From CAWARU01 sp963805795 (GTDB taxonomy: Bacteria > Pseudomonadota > Gammaproteobacteria > UBA6186 > Azoamicaceae): 64,000 nt of DNA. The notes under the pieces were generated by a model that had not been told where the DNA came from, ran no database searches, and was given only the letters and a program-made list of their open reading frames with translations. The stretch spans positions 1,178,001 through 1,242,000 of the forward strand of contig CAWDVG010000001.1 in assembly GCA_963805795.1 (NCBI GenBank). The letters run 5' to 3'. Within the stretch, counting starts at the first letter, position 1; each line of letters starts with the position of its first letter. Shown here piece after piece: positions 27,286 to 36,351 of this stretch. The translations under genes and the position numbers were made by a program.

Positions 27286-29802
27286 CTATTTTCCAAATAC
27301 CCGTTCAGCGACCTTTCCGATAGCATCGGCTAATGAAAAACCTTGCTCACAAAGGGCGTTTACTTCTGCAAATTCTTGAGCTTGAGTTGAATACAAGATT
27401 CGAGAGTAGGGGTCTAATAGTAAACGTCCCACTGCGTATTCTCCCGAATCACCTTGAATCATCATTTCTGAATATTGACCATGCTCGGTGCTAATCGATC
27501 TTAGTAATCGTTCTTGAAAAGGATCTAAGCTAATTTGTTTATTTCCAATTAAATTGCTGATGTTGGATTTATTTTGTGCATGAAGAATACGCCAATAGGA
27601 GTTGTTATAAGCGGCTTGTCCTGCGGGGGAGGCAAAGAAATCTGAAATGCTTTGCGTTATGGTAATTAAACAGCCTTTATATTTTCTGGCTCTTCTTGCA
27701 ATACTCTCAATAATACTGCCACCATGACCGCCTTTTAACATATCCCAGGCTTCGTCAATGATAAGAGCCATTTGCTTAGTTCTACCGCCGAGATACATTT
27801 TCTCGGTCACATGATACATTAGTAACATAAACAAAATGCCTTGCAGGCGTTTATTGCTATTAATTTCTTCAAGTTCAAAAACAACCATAGGGCTATCAAA
27901 GTCTACATTCGCCTCACCATTAAAATAGCCGCCGTATTGGCCTTCAGGGCTATAAGAATACAGGGTGGTACCAATATCCCGAGCTCGTTGATCAGAATGC
28001 GCAGATAACCAAACGGCAATATCACCAATACCACCTTTGTGTTTCTTGTTATTCCAAACTGCTTTAACAGCCTGTTCAATCAATGAAAGTTCAAAAGCTG
28101 AGATTTGTTGATTGGGGTCCACCATTAGAGCTACTAAAGGAGTCAAAAAGGCATAAAACTCTTCTACTTCATCTGCATTGACCGTGCTAAAGGGATTCAA
28201 GCAAATCTTTGTGTCTCGAGTAAATTCTATAAACTGTCCACCTAGTAAATGACAAAGCTTTTTATACGACCGTCCCACATCGATAATCCAAACACGAGCA
28301 CCGGTTGCTATTAAAGAGGCGGCAATTTCTTGAACAGTTACCGATTTACCACTCCCTGAAATCCCTGCAACGCAGGTATTATAATTACCTCTCTGATTAC
28401 CAAAAGGATCCCAAAAAAGTGCCTGCCCTCGACGACCCACAATCATGAGACGATGACTGTCCATGCCTTTCATCTCACTCAAAATTGGTGCTAGATTGGC
28501 AACGTTTTTGGCCCATAACTTATGTGTTAAACCTAAGTTTTTTAATTCATCGAAAAATGCATGGCTTTGTGCAAGAGGTAAATGGGCGAGCAAGGTAACC
28601 ATTTGCAACATATTGTTTTTAACCAAGCGCCATTTCTTCGTCGATGCTTGAAAGACATTGGTCAATGCAACTTCATGCTCATCACCCGTTCCAGGCTTGT
28701 AATAAAGGGTTGCTTGAAATTCTCCTAAAACCACTCTTTCAAAATCTTCCATATGCTTTATGATGGTTCTAGCTTCTGTTGCCTCTTCTACTGCTTTTGG
28801 GCTCACTCTACCAACCATTGCAGCACGTTGGCGAGCGCGAGGAGCTCGAATTTGAGCGGTACGTCGCTCTTCCTGTTGGTTACAGATTTTAACAATCAGA
28901 CTTAAGGAAAAGGGACAACCAATACGACTATTGTTATCAAAGAGACTACCAATTAAATCGTCCATTTCACATAATGAAACCGGATCCTTAGGGAAGTCTG
29001 CTACCCGATAGTTCCTAATTTCCCAGTCATTCTCATTCACTAAAATTCTCTGGCTCGTTAATTGGTGCGTTTGTTCGGGAGCTGCCAATTGACTGGATAG
29101 TGATTCTGCTTCCTTCCAAATGAATTCCTTAGGCAAAATTGCATCGCTTGGTCGGATCAAGCTATCAATCCACTGCAAAAATTGTTCTGGCCCTAGTACT
29201 TTGGAAGGGATCCCCATTCCTTTTAAAGTCCCTGATAAACGATTACGGTAAGATAAAATTTCTGTATCCGATAAGAACATTTTGTTATCAAATACCACGC
29301 TAACCAGTAATCGATAATCTCTTAAAACTGCCTGTTGTCCAGAAATCAAAGTTTTGAAGATCCCTTTCTTGAAGTAATCAACTCGATACTCTGCAGTTTT
29401 CTCTAATAAAGGATTATGACCTTTGCGCTCATCAAGATAGGCATTCAGATCTTTTCCTAAAAAGGGAGATGCATACAGCATAAATTGGACTATGGTACCC
29501 TCAGGTAGGACCCGCTGAAAAAAGTTATATAAAGCTTCTGCATTGTCTTCTGAAGCACCCACCATTGGTACGGCTTCTAAGACCATACCTTTACCACCTT
29601 GTGTGTGAAAGATTTCAGTTTCAGGATCATAAAATTGGTACGGAAGCCAATCTGCCAATGAATGCAAGCCCAACAGACTATTTATTTTGTGTAAAACACC
29701 AGAAGCGATGGGCTTACCCAAATCATCGTCAAATAGAGCCTGGCTAACTCTTCTCGAAAGGTTAGCTCTGATATTCTTTAATTTCGCTATTGATTCAAAC
29801 AT
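27286..29802 (-). CDS. traC: TraC: VirB4-class ATPase of the transfer system
   Basis: 838 residues. The Walker A is CVAGISGSGKSVTVQEIA (about residue 480), preceded by the family block GRRGQALFWDPFGNQRGNYN. The Walker B is MALIIDEAWDMLKGG, followed by RRARKYKGCLITITQSISDFF. The N-terminal TraC domain begins with LHKINSLLGLHSLADWLPYQFYDPETEIFHT. It is the peripheral inner-membrane ATPase that powers pilus assembly. The sequence is intact and of usual length. Confidence 0.97.
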   Translation of the reverse strand: MFESIAKLKNIRANLSRRVSQALFDDDLGKPIASGVLHKINSLLGLHSLADWLPYQFYDPETEIFHTQGGKGMVLEAVPMVGASEDNAEALYNFFQRVLPEGTIVQFMLYASPFLGKDLNAYLDERKGHNPLLEKTAEYRVDYFKKGIFKTLISGQQAVLRDYRLLVSVVFDNKMFLSDTEILSYRNRLSGTLKGMGIPSKVLGPEQFLQWIDSLIRPSDAILPKEFIWKEAESLSSQLAAPEQTHQLTSQRILVNENDWEIRNYRVADFPKDPVSLCEMDDLIGSLFDNNSRIGCPFSLSLIVKICNQQEERRTAQIRAPRARQRAAMVGRVSPKAVEEATEARTIIKHMEDFERVVLGEFQATLYYKPGTGDEHEVALTNVFQASTKKWRLVKNNMLQMVTLLAHLPLAQSHAFFDELKNLGLTHKLWAKNVANLAPILSEMKGMDSHRLMIVGRRGQALFWDPFGNQRGNYNTCVAGISGSGKSVTVQEIAASLIATGARVWIIDVGRSYKKLCHLLGGQFIEFTRDTKICLNPFSTVNADEVEEFYAFLTPLVALMVDPNQQISAFELSLIEQAVKAVWNNKKHKGGIGDIAVWLSAHSDQRARDIGTTLYSYSPEGQYGGYFNGEANVDFDSPMVVFELEEINSNKRLQGILFMLLMYHVTEKMYLGGRTKQMALIIDEAWDMLKGGHGGSIIESIARRARKYKGCLITITQSISDFFASPAGQAAYNNSYWRILHAQNKSNISNLIGNKQISLDPFQERLLRSISTEHGQYSEMMIQGDSGEYAVGRLLLDPYSRILYSTQAQEFAEVNALCEQGFSLADAIGKVAERVFGK

Positions 29803-29810
29803 ATTCTTCC

Positions 29811-30206
29811 TTAAGTGCCATTAATTTCAGATACGGTTCCTACCCATTGAGCTGGCTTTAGAACGGTATTTAAAACGGTGGGGTGATGATAGATACCTTC
29901 TTCGCCTTCATAAGCCGCAATCCAAATTTGCACGACCTCTTCCTGTGTTCTCAAGGGTGAACTGTTACTTAGCTGAACCGGGTCAGGAACAGGAGCAGGC
30001 TCGGTTTTATCCAGAAAGGAAAATAATTTGAATTTCTTTTTTTTCTTTACTTCTTTATCTGTCGTCACTATCTGACCTGAACTCACTTGTTTGTCAACTT
30101 CTGATACACTTAAGCAGCGAACTCCATCGTTATACGGACAATCAAACTTTTGATTACCCATACAACCTGAAAGCATTAACACTGATAAAAAAATTACTTT
30201 TTTCAT
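29811..30206 (-). CDS. traV: TraV: outer-membrane lipoprotein of the core channel
   Basis: 131 residues from ATG 30206, preceded by AGGAGGAGAAGT; the longer frame to 30290 lacks such a site. The signal ends in a lipobox (LMLSGC), then CPYNDGVRCLSVSEVDKQV, the TraV Cys pattern. It anchors TraB and TraK at the outer membrane. C-terminal residues include IWIAAYEGEEGIYHHPT. Confidence 0.93.
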   Translation of the reverse strand: MKKVIFLSVLMLSGCMGNQKFDCPYNDGVRCLSVSEVDKQVSSGQIVTTDKEVKKKKKFKLFSFLDKTEPAPVPDPVQLSNSSPLRTQEEVVQIWIAAYEGEEGIYHHPTVLNTVLKPAQWVGTVSEINGT

Positions 30207-30216
30207 ACTTCTCCTC

Positions 30217-31485
30217 CTATTCTCCAAAAATATTACCCACCTTAGGACCTTGAGCCGACTCTTCTTTCTTCCGTGTTTTTCGTTCTCCAAACTTACTACC
30301 TGAATGAAAAACTACATTCACTGTTCTTCCTGCACTAATTTGTATTACTGGTTGATATTGTTCTGCACGCTGAATGTTGTAACGAGCCATTAGCTCAAAG
30401 GCATCTCCTGCACCTTGAGCACCTGCACTTTTAAAGATGTCTTTGCCATTAATGGAAGAAGTAGACCCCAGAGGTGAAACGGTCGTTGTTGCGAATGACT
30501 GGTTTACCGCTTTGCCCAATCCAGATAACAACCCACCCATAAACCCCCGTCTTAATACTTCACCATCTCGTATAACCACTCGCCCTCTCATACCATTTTT
30601 GCCATCTTCACCACTGATATAGCCATCAACATCGGTCTCAATAATGTTGCCATTTTTCTCAATACAACTCAGTTTCTCTAGACGCATATAGGCTCGTTCA
30701 CTTGATACGTCGCCAAAAGCAGCCGCAATCATTCGACACTCTTTCATGTTGCCTACTGCTTTATTGGGCAAACTGCCTTTATCAACAAGGCGCAACAACA
30801 CTGGTTTTGGATTAGATTGAGAAGACACACCTGCTGATACGTCTACACCACTGAGTAAAACAGCTTTGGCGTAAGAACCAGCCGGAATATAACTATCTAT
30901 ATGAGGAATATTTTTTGTTTCATCTATTTTGGTGTCTAAACTCAATACTTCTGTAAATATTGCTCTTGGTAAAGGTGCCGATTTAGCAAAAGAAGGATTC
31001 TCTGAACCAAAATTTTCCTGATTTGGCAAATGATCTGTTTGATTGTTCATTGAGTCTTGTTGTGGCAACCCTTTATAATTATATTTATCTGAAAGTTTTT
31101 CCTCTAATTGTTCAATTCGTGTTGAGAGGGTTTTCACTACCTCTTCAGCTTCGCGAGTTTTAGCCATTTGTTCAGGATTCTTATTTAAATCTTCTCTAAT
31201 CTCAGCAATTTCTTTTAACATTTTATTTTGAGCTTGTTCTTGCTCATTGAGCTTTTTTTCAGATTTAAAGACCCAATAGCTCTTATCGTCAACCGCACGA
31301 GTCACATCGTAAACTGGTGCGTTATCACGTATTTGAGCTGAAGGTGGGGGAGCATCACCTTCTCTACCCAAATACCAACAAATAAGCGCACCCAAACCAA
31401 GGCTTACAAAAATTAATATAAATATCTTAAGCTGCTTCTTTCTAACATCTTCACTGGTGTGCACTTTTGGCTCTAATTTATCCAT
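30217..31485 (-). CDS. traB: TraB: VirB10-like core-channel protein
   Basis: 422 residues: a short cytoplasmic N-terminus, one membrane segment (IFILIFVSLGLGALICWYLG, about 26-45), a coiled coil (KLNEQEQAQNKMLKEIAEIREDL to RIEQLEEKL), then the VirB10-type C-terminal domain (YIPAGSYAKAVLLSGVDVSAG and VLLRLVDKGSLPN, ending with AGRTVNVVFHSG). It spans from the inner membrane to the TraK/TraV outer-membrane ring. Its start overlaps the traK stop by one base. Confidence 0.95.
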   Translation of the reverse strand: MDKLEPKVHTSEDVRKKQLKIFILIFVSLGLGALICWYLGREGDAPPPSAQIRDNAPVYDVTRAVDDKSYWVFKSEKKLNEQEQAQNKMLKEIAEIREDLNKNPEQMAKTREAEEVVKTLSTRIEQLEEKLSDKYNYKGLPQQDSMNNQTDHLPNQENFGSENPSFAKSAPLPRAIFTEVLSLDTKIDETKNIPHIDSYIPAGSYAKAVLLSGVDVSAGVSSQSNPKPVLLRLVDKGSLPNKAVGNMKECRMIAAAFGDVSSERAYMRLEKLSCIEKNGNIIETDVDGYISGEDGKNGMRGRVVIRDGEVLRRGFMGGLLSGLGKAVNQSFATTTVSPLGSTSSINGKDIFKSAGAQGAGDAFELMARYNIQRAEQYQPVIQISAGRTVNVVFHSGSKFGERKTRKKEESAQGPKVGNIFGE

Positions 31486-32171
31486 TATCTGTCCCTCACT
31501 AAGTAAACAACCGTTTTATCATTAGGTTGCAAGATCTTATTCAAAACGGCTATTGCTCTGATTCCAGGACTATAAAAATCAGCCTCTTGAAGTTCAATCA
31601 TTTCCTTGGTGATATTATGAATTTCTAAGAGTTGCCCTTGTAATTTATCACCAAGATAGGATTTACTGTGTATCACCGAGGCACCCTGTACCTTGGTCAA
31701 TTTTTGATTTATCGTTTCCAACGAAAAACCTTCCAGCAAAATCTGATTATGTAGCGCCTTGATAATATTGGTTAGTACCTGCTCATATGAGCTTGATTTT
31801 TCCCACTTGACAGCCATACTTTGTTGTAATTTTGGCACCAAAATGATACTTTCAGGTGCGCTATCGCTGGCCTCCAAGCTCAATGCATAGGTAACACCGA
31901 GTTCCGTTGTTAAAAATAAATGAACCGGCTCCTGATTTTCTATTGCAGGTTGAATAAAGATTTGTCCCAAATGGGGATCTTTATCCAATTGAAACTGCCC
32001 TGAAATTCCCTTTACGCTTTGAATTCTATCCCCCTCAACGGCAATTCGATTTAAGGCACTACTTGATACTCTAACCGTGACAGGGGCACCCTCTTTCACT
32101 GTCACACGTTGATCTGCAAGACAACTGCAAGTTATAAACAACCCCATGATTGGAAAAATACCTTTAAACAT
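31485..32171 (-). CDS. traK: TraK: VirB9-like secretin-type core protein
   Basis: 228 residues with a signal peptide (IFPIMGLFITCSCLA). TraK family blocks are RVTVKEGAPVTVRVSSSALNRIAVEGDRIQSVKG and KDPHLGQIFIQPA...PVHLFLTTELGVTYAL. The C-terminal region LQEADFYSPGIRAIAVLNKILQPNDKTVVYLV is also typical. It forms the outer-membrane ring with TraV and TraB. It overlaps traE by 8 nt. Confidence 0.94.
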   Translation of the reverse strand: MFKGIFPIMGLFITCSCLADQRVTVKEGAPVTVRVSSSALNRIAVEGDRIQSVKGISGQFQLDKDPHLGQIFIQPAIENQEPVHLFLTTELGVTYALSLEASDSAPESIILVPKLQQSMAVKWEKSSSYEQVLTNIIKALHNQILLEGFSLETINQKLTKVQGASVIHSKSYLGDKLQGQLLEIHNITKEMIELQEADFYSPGIRAIAVLNKILQPNDKTVVYLVRDR

Positions 32172-32724
32172 GTTGCACCTCTTTAAATTCCCTAATGTAA
32201 ATCCGACCGTTACGATGGCTAAATTGTATTTGATAGTTTTTGCTCATGGTTTCTATAGGAGAATTTCCTATCAAAATTTTTAAATCCCCCTTTACTTCAA
32301 CGATTAAATTCTTACGATCTATTTTAAAGCTGACAGGATGAAAGTTGGTTGACATGGCTCGCCTAGTTACTTCAGTGCCTTGTTCAACTAGCTGTGCTTT
32401 CACTGTTGCATATGTACTAGGATCTACATGTTGCAATAGTTGTTCACTACGAGAAGAAAAACTACTCGGAGTCACATTTAAAACCAACCCCGAAAAAAAC
32501 TCTGACATCTGTTCTAAATAACTATCCGATACTGAATCTGACGCTATCCAAAACTCGTGACTCACAACAGGCGGCACCACAATCACTCGCTCTTTCCCGA
32601 TCATAAAAAATGTAGACATTCCCAATAAAACATTTAACAATGCTGAAACCCCTACCATTAGTAACAAACGATTTCGCTGAGCGATAGTTTGGTTAAAGGC
32701 ATTCACCAAAGTCTTTGCTTTCAT
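32164..32724 (-). CDS. traE: TraE: VirB5/VirB8-like inner-membrane channel protein
   Basis: 186 residues. An N-terminal membrane anchor (LLLMVGVSALLNVLLGMSTFFMI) is followed by the TraE signature KERVIVVPPVVSHEFWIASDSVSDSYLEQMSEFF. A VirB8-like periplasmic fold is expected. It is 4-nt coupled to traL and 8-nt coupled to traK. Confidence 0.95.
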   Translation of the reverse strand: MKAKTLVNAFNQTIAQRNRLLLMVGVSALLNVLLGMSTFFMIGKERVIVVPPVVSHEFWIASDSVSDSYLEQMSEFFSGLVLNVTPSSFSSRSEQLLQHVDPSTYATVKAQLVEQGTEVTRRAMSTNFHPVSFKIDRKNLIVEVKGDLKILIGNSPIETMSKNYQIQFSHRNGRIYIREFKEVQHV

Positions 32725-33011
32725 CCTACAAATTCCCTAACGTGTGAGGGTGGAATTGATTTGTATTGCGCATTGCTCCAAGGCGAAAACCAATATAAAC
32801 CCACTTTGGTTAAGTCCCCCTGCGGACTGTTTTGTAATGACCGCATTATGTGGACACCCAAAATTCCAACCAAAAACCCAAAGATTATCGAATATGCGAT
32901 TCCGATTACCGCTGCAATCGATACAAATAATGAAACCTCATTCCAAGTCCAAAAGGCGACCCTATCGGGTTGACTTAAAAATCTGGGAATTTGAGGAATT
33001 TCTTTTTCCAT
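32721..33011 (-). CDS. traL: TraL: small inner-membrane pilus assembly protein
   Basis: 96 residues from ATG 33011; the open frame extends upstream through traA in another frame but that extension is not coding. The family pattern is IPRFLSQPDRVAFWTWNE, then a membrane stretch (SLFVSIAAVIGIAYSIIFGFLVGILG) and GLYWFSPW. It is VirB3-like and works with TraC to place pilin in the membrane. Confidence 0.94.
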   Translation of the reverse strand: MEKEIPQIPRFLSQPDRVAFWTWNEVSLFVSIAAVIGIAYSIIFGFLVGILGVHIMRSLQNSPQGDLTKVGLYWFSPWSNAQYKSIPPSHVREFVG

Positions 33012-33022
33012 AAAATCAATCC

Positions 33023-33379
33023 TTAAATTAACATTGTGGATGTGAACAAGGCGGGAGCCTTGAAAGCAAAAACTGTAATGACGGCAGAGGCCGCAAGAAT
33101 TTTTAAGTTCTGCGCAGCGATAGACCAAGCAAGTCCAACCAATGATGAAACCCCACCGGCAATATAACAACCTGTCTTGGTCAATTTCCCAACCTCTGTT
33201 GTTAAAGTAGCAAGCTCAGCTAACCTATCCTGTTCATTTAAAGCGAAAGTTTCAGGACCATATAAAATAAGCCCAAGAAATGCCAGCGCTGATAAAGTTA
33301 GAGTTGCATAGCGGCTCATATTGTGGTGTAGAACTTTACTAGAGCCAATGTTGAATGATTCCGAAAACACGTTACTCAT
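33023..33379 (-). CDS. traA: TraA-like pilin precursor
   Basis: 118 residues from ATG 33379 with GGAGAAAG just upstream. The long leader (YATLTLSALAFLGLILYGPETFA) has a possible cut after ETFA. The mature part is about 70 residues with two hydrophobic segments (CYIAGGVSSLVGLAWSIAA and LKILAASAVITVFAFKAPALF) joined by a short polar turn, the F-pilin layout. It is the first gene of the structural series before traL. Assigned by size, topology and place; sequence similarity to F pilin is weak. Confidence 0.82.
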   Translation of the reverse strand: MSNVFSESFNIGSSKVLHHNMSRYATLTLSALAFLGLILYGPETFALNEQDRLAELATLTTEVGKLTKTGCYIAGGVSSLVGLAWSIAAQNLKILAASAVITVFAFKAPALFTSTMLI

Positions 33380-34028
33380 TTTCTTTCTCCTTTGATGAAC
33401 GCGGCAACTGCCGCATGATTTCATTAATAGATTGACTTAACTCCTGCACCGACAACGGCAATCCTCCGCCGTTCATCATCACTGTTTCTGCCTTTTTTGC
33501 ATCCCCTATTAATAAGGGTGCAGAACTTTCAAAACCATTTTTGCTATTCTCGGCTTCAGATAGACCGCATAGATATTTTGGATAACGTTTGGGGTTTCTA
33601 ACCACAAAACCCATATAACGTTTTTGGAATTCATTTGCACAAAATGGCATTGCCTCATTTTTGACTGAGCATAGCTTTATCCAACCACCCATATCTTCCA
33701 AAACAGCGTGTATCAAGAGATCATCAAAAACAACACTTTGGTAGCGACCCACTTGAATTATTGCTTTTTCTACTTTTGCCCAGGCTTGTAATGCTTTACT
33801 TTCGCCACTGCCATCAATGAATCTGACGATATTCGCAGGTTTTGGGAAAAATTGACCACAATCCGGGTTATTAACATGCATCTGAAATGCATGATGCACA
33901 TCTTCCAACTCATAGGTTTTAAGCGCTCGCCAATAAATATCCGTGAGTTGAGCAGAAATAACTTTTCCATAAAGCTCACCAATGCCTGCCATCATTGCGG
34001 TAAATTTTGGGATATCACTGGTTTGCAT
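33372..34028 (-). CDS. Phage-type replication protein (P/helicase-loader-like)
   Basis: 218 residues from ATG 34028 (GAGGAAGAAG upstream). Residues 1-60 (MQTSDIPKFTAMMAGIGELYGK ... DIYWRALKTYELEDVHHAFQMHVNNP) and CGQFFPKPANIVRFIDG resemble the N-terminal domain of prophage proteins paired with an O-like initiator. No P-loop is seen. The start overlaps the upstream O-like gene by 14 nt, so the two are coupled. In this element the pair may support replication of the excised circle; the function is inferred. Confidence 0.6.
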   Translation of the reverse strand: MQTSDIPKFTAMMAGIGELYGKVISAQLTDIYWRALKTYELEDVHHAFQMHVNNPDCGQFFPKPANIVRFIDGSGESKALQAWAKVEKAIIQVGRYQSVVFDDLLIHAVLEDMGGWIKLCSVKNEAMPFCANEFQKRYMGFVVRNPKRYPKYLCGLSEAENSKNGFESSAPLLIGDAKKAETVMMNGGGLPLSVQELSQSINEIMRQLPRSSKEKENE

Positions 34029-34941
34029 AGGCTTCTTCCTCTGCAATGGTACGTTGCATCCAACCTTGCAAATTATGCACAGTAGCTTGACTACGCCTGT
34101 CAGCTTCAGAGACAGGGCGTGGTGGGAATTTGCAGTTACGAATGAAACGATCGATTTGATCTGCATCACGTAAGATTACGTGCAAGCCATCGTAACGTTG
34201 GCCCCGATCGTTATCACCAATGTTGTGAGGGGTATAACTGCATCCAGCGATAGCCTGACAAAGATCTGCCACACTGTAGCCAAGTTTCAGCGCCTTACTG
34301 ATGATGCTCTTGCGTTTTTCATCTAGCTTAGCATTTGGATGATCCATCAAGACTTTCCAATGTTCAAAAATATTTTCAATTTGTGGATCAACAACGGACG
34401 ATCGCGTCAGTGACGCGACATTTGATCCCTTCCGCTCCCTTCCTTTCCTTTCCCTTCCGTTCCCTTCCCTTCCACCCGGGCATGCCTGTGACGAATGAAG
34501 TACGAGTACTTCACGCGTGGAGCACGTGTCGTTATTTAGGTTGTTATCAATCGGTAGTTCATTGTTTCTTTTTGATTTTTCTATTTCTTCTTGGATTGAG
34601 TCTTCATATGAAGGAAAAACACTATCTGCTTCACGGTGATTTATCTGTTGATGACGCAACCAAGAAGGAATGCAACCGAATATTTCACCTTGACATTCAT
34701 ACTTCTTGACAAAATCACATGCAACGAATGCTTCCAAGACATTCTCAATAGGGATATCATCATAAGGTAACATAGCTAATTTTAGGCGACCCATTTGCCA
34801 TCGAAACCGACCTTCTCTATCGCAACAAGTAAACAATCCAATAAACGCTAATCTCAGAGGTAGCCTGTATAAAGTTTCTGCTTTAAATAGACCTTCATGG
34901 TTAAATAACTCCGGTTTAACTGTTCTAATTCTCGGCCTCAT
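34015..34941 (-). CDS. Phage O-like replication initiator with basic low-complexity linker
   Basis: 308 residues from ATG 34941, with GGGGA about 8 nt upstream. Residues 1-115 look like a winged-helix replication or primosome domain (RPRIRTVKPELFNHEGLF ... LRLAFIGLFTCCDREGRFRW). A repetitive basic linker (GREGNGRERKGRERKGS) follows, then a C-terminal domain (IFEHWKVLMDHPNAKLDEKRKSIISKALKLGYSVADLCQAIAG) typical of phage replication proteins. The linker is encoded by a nearly pure purine strand. It overlaps the upstream regulator gene by about 17 nt. Confidence 0.65.
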   Translation of the reverse strand: MRPRIRTVKPELFNHEGLFKAETLYRLPLRLAFIGLFTCCDREGRFRWQMGRLKLAMLPYDDIPIENVLEAFVACDFVKKYECQGEIFGCIPSWLRHQQINHREADSVFPSYEDSIQEEIEKSKRNNELPIDNNLNNDTCSTREVLVLHSSQACPGGREGNGRERKGRERKGSNVASLTRSSVVDPQIENIFEHWKVLMDHPNAKLDEKRKSIISKALKLGYSVADLCQAIAGCSYTPHNIGDNDRGQRYDGLHVILRDADQIDRFIRNCKFPPRPVSEADRRSQATVHNLQGWMQRTIAEEEAYANQ

Positions 34942-35785
34942 AATATACATCCCCCTTTGCTGTAATTTGAACCTTGGTTCCTTGAAAATTAGTGGTATTT
35001 GTCTTCTTTGCTGCTACTGCAATAGAAATTTCTTTTCTATCCATAGCAGCAATAAGTTCTGGGGTCCCTTTTAAATACACTTGCTTAGCACGATAATAGG
35101 TATTCGTACTGTAACCGATGATTTTGGCAACTTTAATGTCTTTGCGACCCTTCACTTCTTCCCATGTGGGGAGGAGTATCGACTCATTCTTTGCAGGACA
35201 TAGTTTCAAGTCATTTCTTCGTCCCTGATGATCCCCCAATAAACTTTCCAACCGTAACCCAATAGCAATTTCTTCGCTGATTAGTAAATTGACTTTAAAA
35301 TCCTGCATAAAACGTTTCTTTAAAAGCAAAGCCTCTAAATCTAATAGCAGGACCGGTGTCTGCTTTGTTCCTGAAGCTTTGCATATTTCTACTTGCATTA
35401 AGCCTGAAATTAAGACACCATCTGTCCCTACAAAAATGGGCCTATCCGATTTTTGCCATTTAAGATAGGTATGGTCTCCCATCTGAATTTCACTTAATTT
35501 CATACTGATTGGTGATGGACTATCTTTAGCTCTCAATCGTCTAATCACCTTGTTAGCTATTTCCATAGACGGTGATAACCGTTCAATGCTGACTTGGGTG
35601 ATATCCTCGGCTATCAAGGCGTATTCGTAAGGCATTTCAATTTCAGGTTGATTTACCCAATTGCTGGCCCTGCTTCGGCTAACTTTTAGATGTTTACTTA
35701 AAGCGGTAACTCCTCCACAAAAACGAACGGCCTCGAGCAATGCTCTTCGGCGAATTTCAATTTTGTTTCTCAAAACACAAGACAT
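34925..35785 (-). CDS. HTH/ParB-like regulator, copy 1
   Basis: 286 residues. The N-terminal Cro/YdaS-like helix-turn-helix is GGVTALSKHLKVSRSRASNW (about 25-44). The middle region LISGLMQVEICKASGTKQTPVLLLD has the shape of a ParB N-terminal (sulfiredoxin-like) domain lacking the usual GxxR. The C-terminal part DIKVAKIIGYSTNTYYRAKQ fits a KorB/ParB-type HTH. It is a clear paralogue of the gene at 41224-42066. Position near a csrA-like gene recalls the Legionella lvr region (LvrA-type), but I am not certain of that identity. Probably an ICE maintenance or transfer regulator. Confidence 0.7.
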   Translation of the reverse strand: MSCVLRNKIEIRRRALLEAVRFCGGVTALSKHLKVSRSRASNWVNQPEIEMPYEYALIAEDITQVSIERLSPSMEIANKVIRRLRAKDSPSPISMKLSEIQMGDHTYLKWQKSDRPIFVGTDGVLISGLMQVEICKASGTKQTPVLLLDLEALLLKKRFMQDFKVNLLISEEIAIGLRLESLLGDHQGRRNDLKLCPAKNESILLPTWEEVKGRKDIKVAKIIGYSTNTYYRAKQVYLKGTPELIAAMDRKEISIAVAAKKTNTTNFQGTKVQITAKGDVYYEAEN

Positions 35786-36351
35786 TTAAAAGTCCCGCAA
35801 AATCTAAAGTCGTCCCTAAACTCACTTTCCCTATTTTCATGGAAGATGAGCTATCCATACTTCACTCATAAATCAGAGTAGTCAGGGAGCGCGACAACGG
35901 GTTGTCATTTTTTAAAGACGTTTTGGGAAATAGAGCTTATATAAATTTTAAGGCTGCACAACATACCCTAAAGTTTTTTAATTGAATTAATTAGCTGATA
36001 TTTATTGAAATATTCAAAAAATAACTGTGTCTAACAGTCTTACGAGATTAGATGATAATTCAGTTATTTTGATATTGTTTATATTTTTGAAACTTCATCG
36101 CATTTGCAACAAAGTTGAGGGAACATGAAAAACATTTCTCAATTGAGTGCCCCAAAAACTCTCAATCTAGGTAGTTCTTCCTACAATTAAGGGCAATTCA
36201 TTACCTTGCGTTTTATAAGAGATAGTGGCCAATCTGTTTAAGTTTATTTAACCATAACTTCTCCCCATGTGGGGAGAAGTTACTTCAGCATGTGTCACTT
36301 TACTAAATAGCCTTAATGTAGTAATAATTCGTGACGGACAATAGTCATAGC
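35786..36351. other. Gene-free interval upstream of regulator copy 1
   Basis: 566 bp with no convincing reading frame. It contains a palindromic element (36237-36282) and a weaker inverted repeat with 10-bp arms at 36018-36027 and 36061-36070 (AAAATAACTG/CAGTTATTTT). The regulator's promoter should lie at its left end, but no clear -35/-10 pair stands out. Confidence 0.5.
36237..36282. repeat. Palindromic element, copy 1
   Basis: TTTAAGTTT at 36237-36245, an 8-nt spacer, then a perfect inverted repeat at 36255-36282: 13-bp arms TAACTTCTCCCCA and TGGGGAGAAGTTA around TG. The same box, spacer length and palindrome recur at 41150-41198. It is not followed by a T-tract on either strand, so a simple intrinsic terminator is less likely than a protein site or a mobile palindrome. 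Confidence 0.85.

Noticed and set aside
32721..33170. TraL with a 53-residue N-terminal extension
   Set aside because: The extension is the other frame of traA and has no ribosome site; the family starts at the Met at 33011.
36255..36282. Palindromes interpreted as plain Rho-independent terminators
   Set aside because: Neither copy is followed by a T-run on either strand, and the upstream TTTAAGTTT box with fixed spacing is shared, which a terminator would not need. A transcript-end role is still possible.
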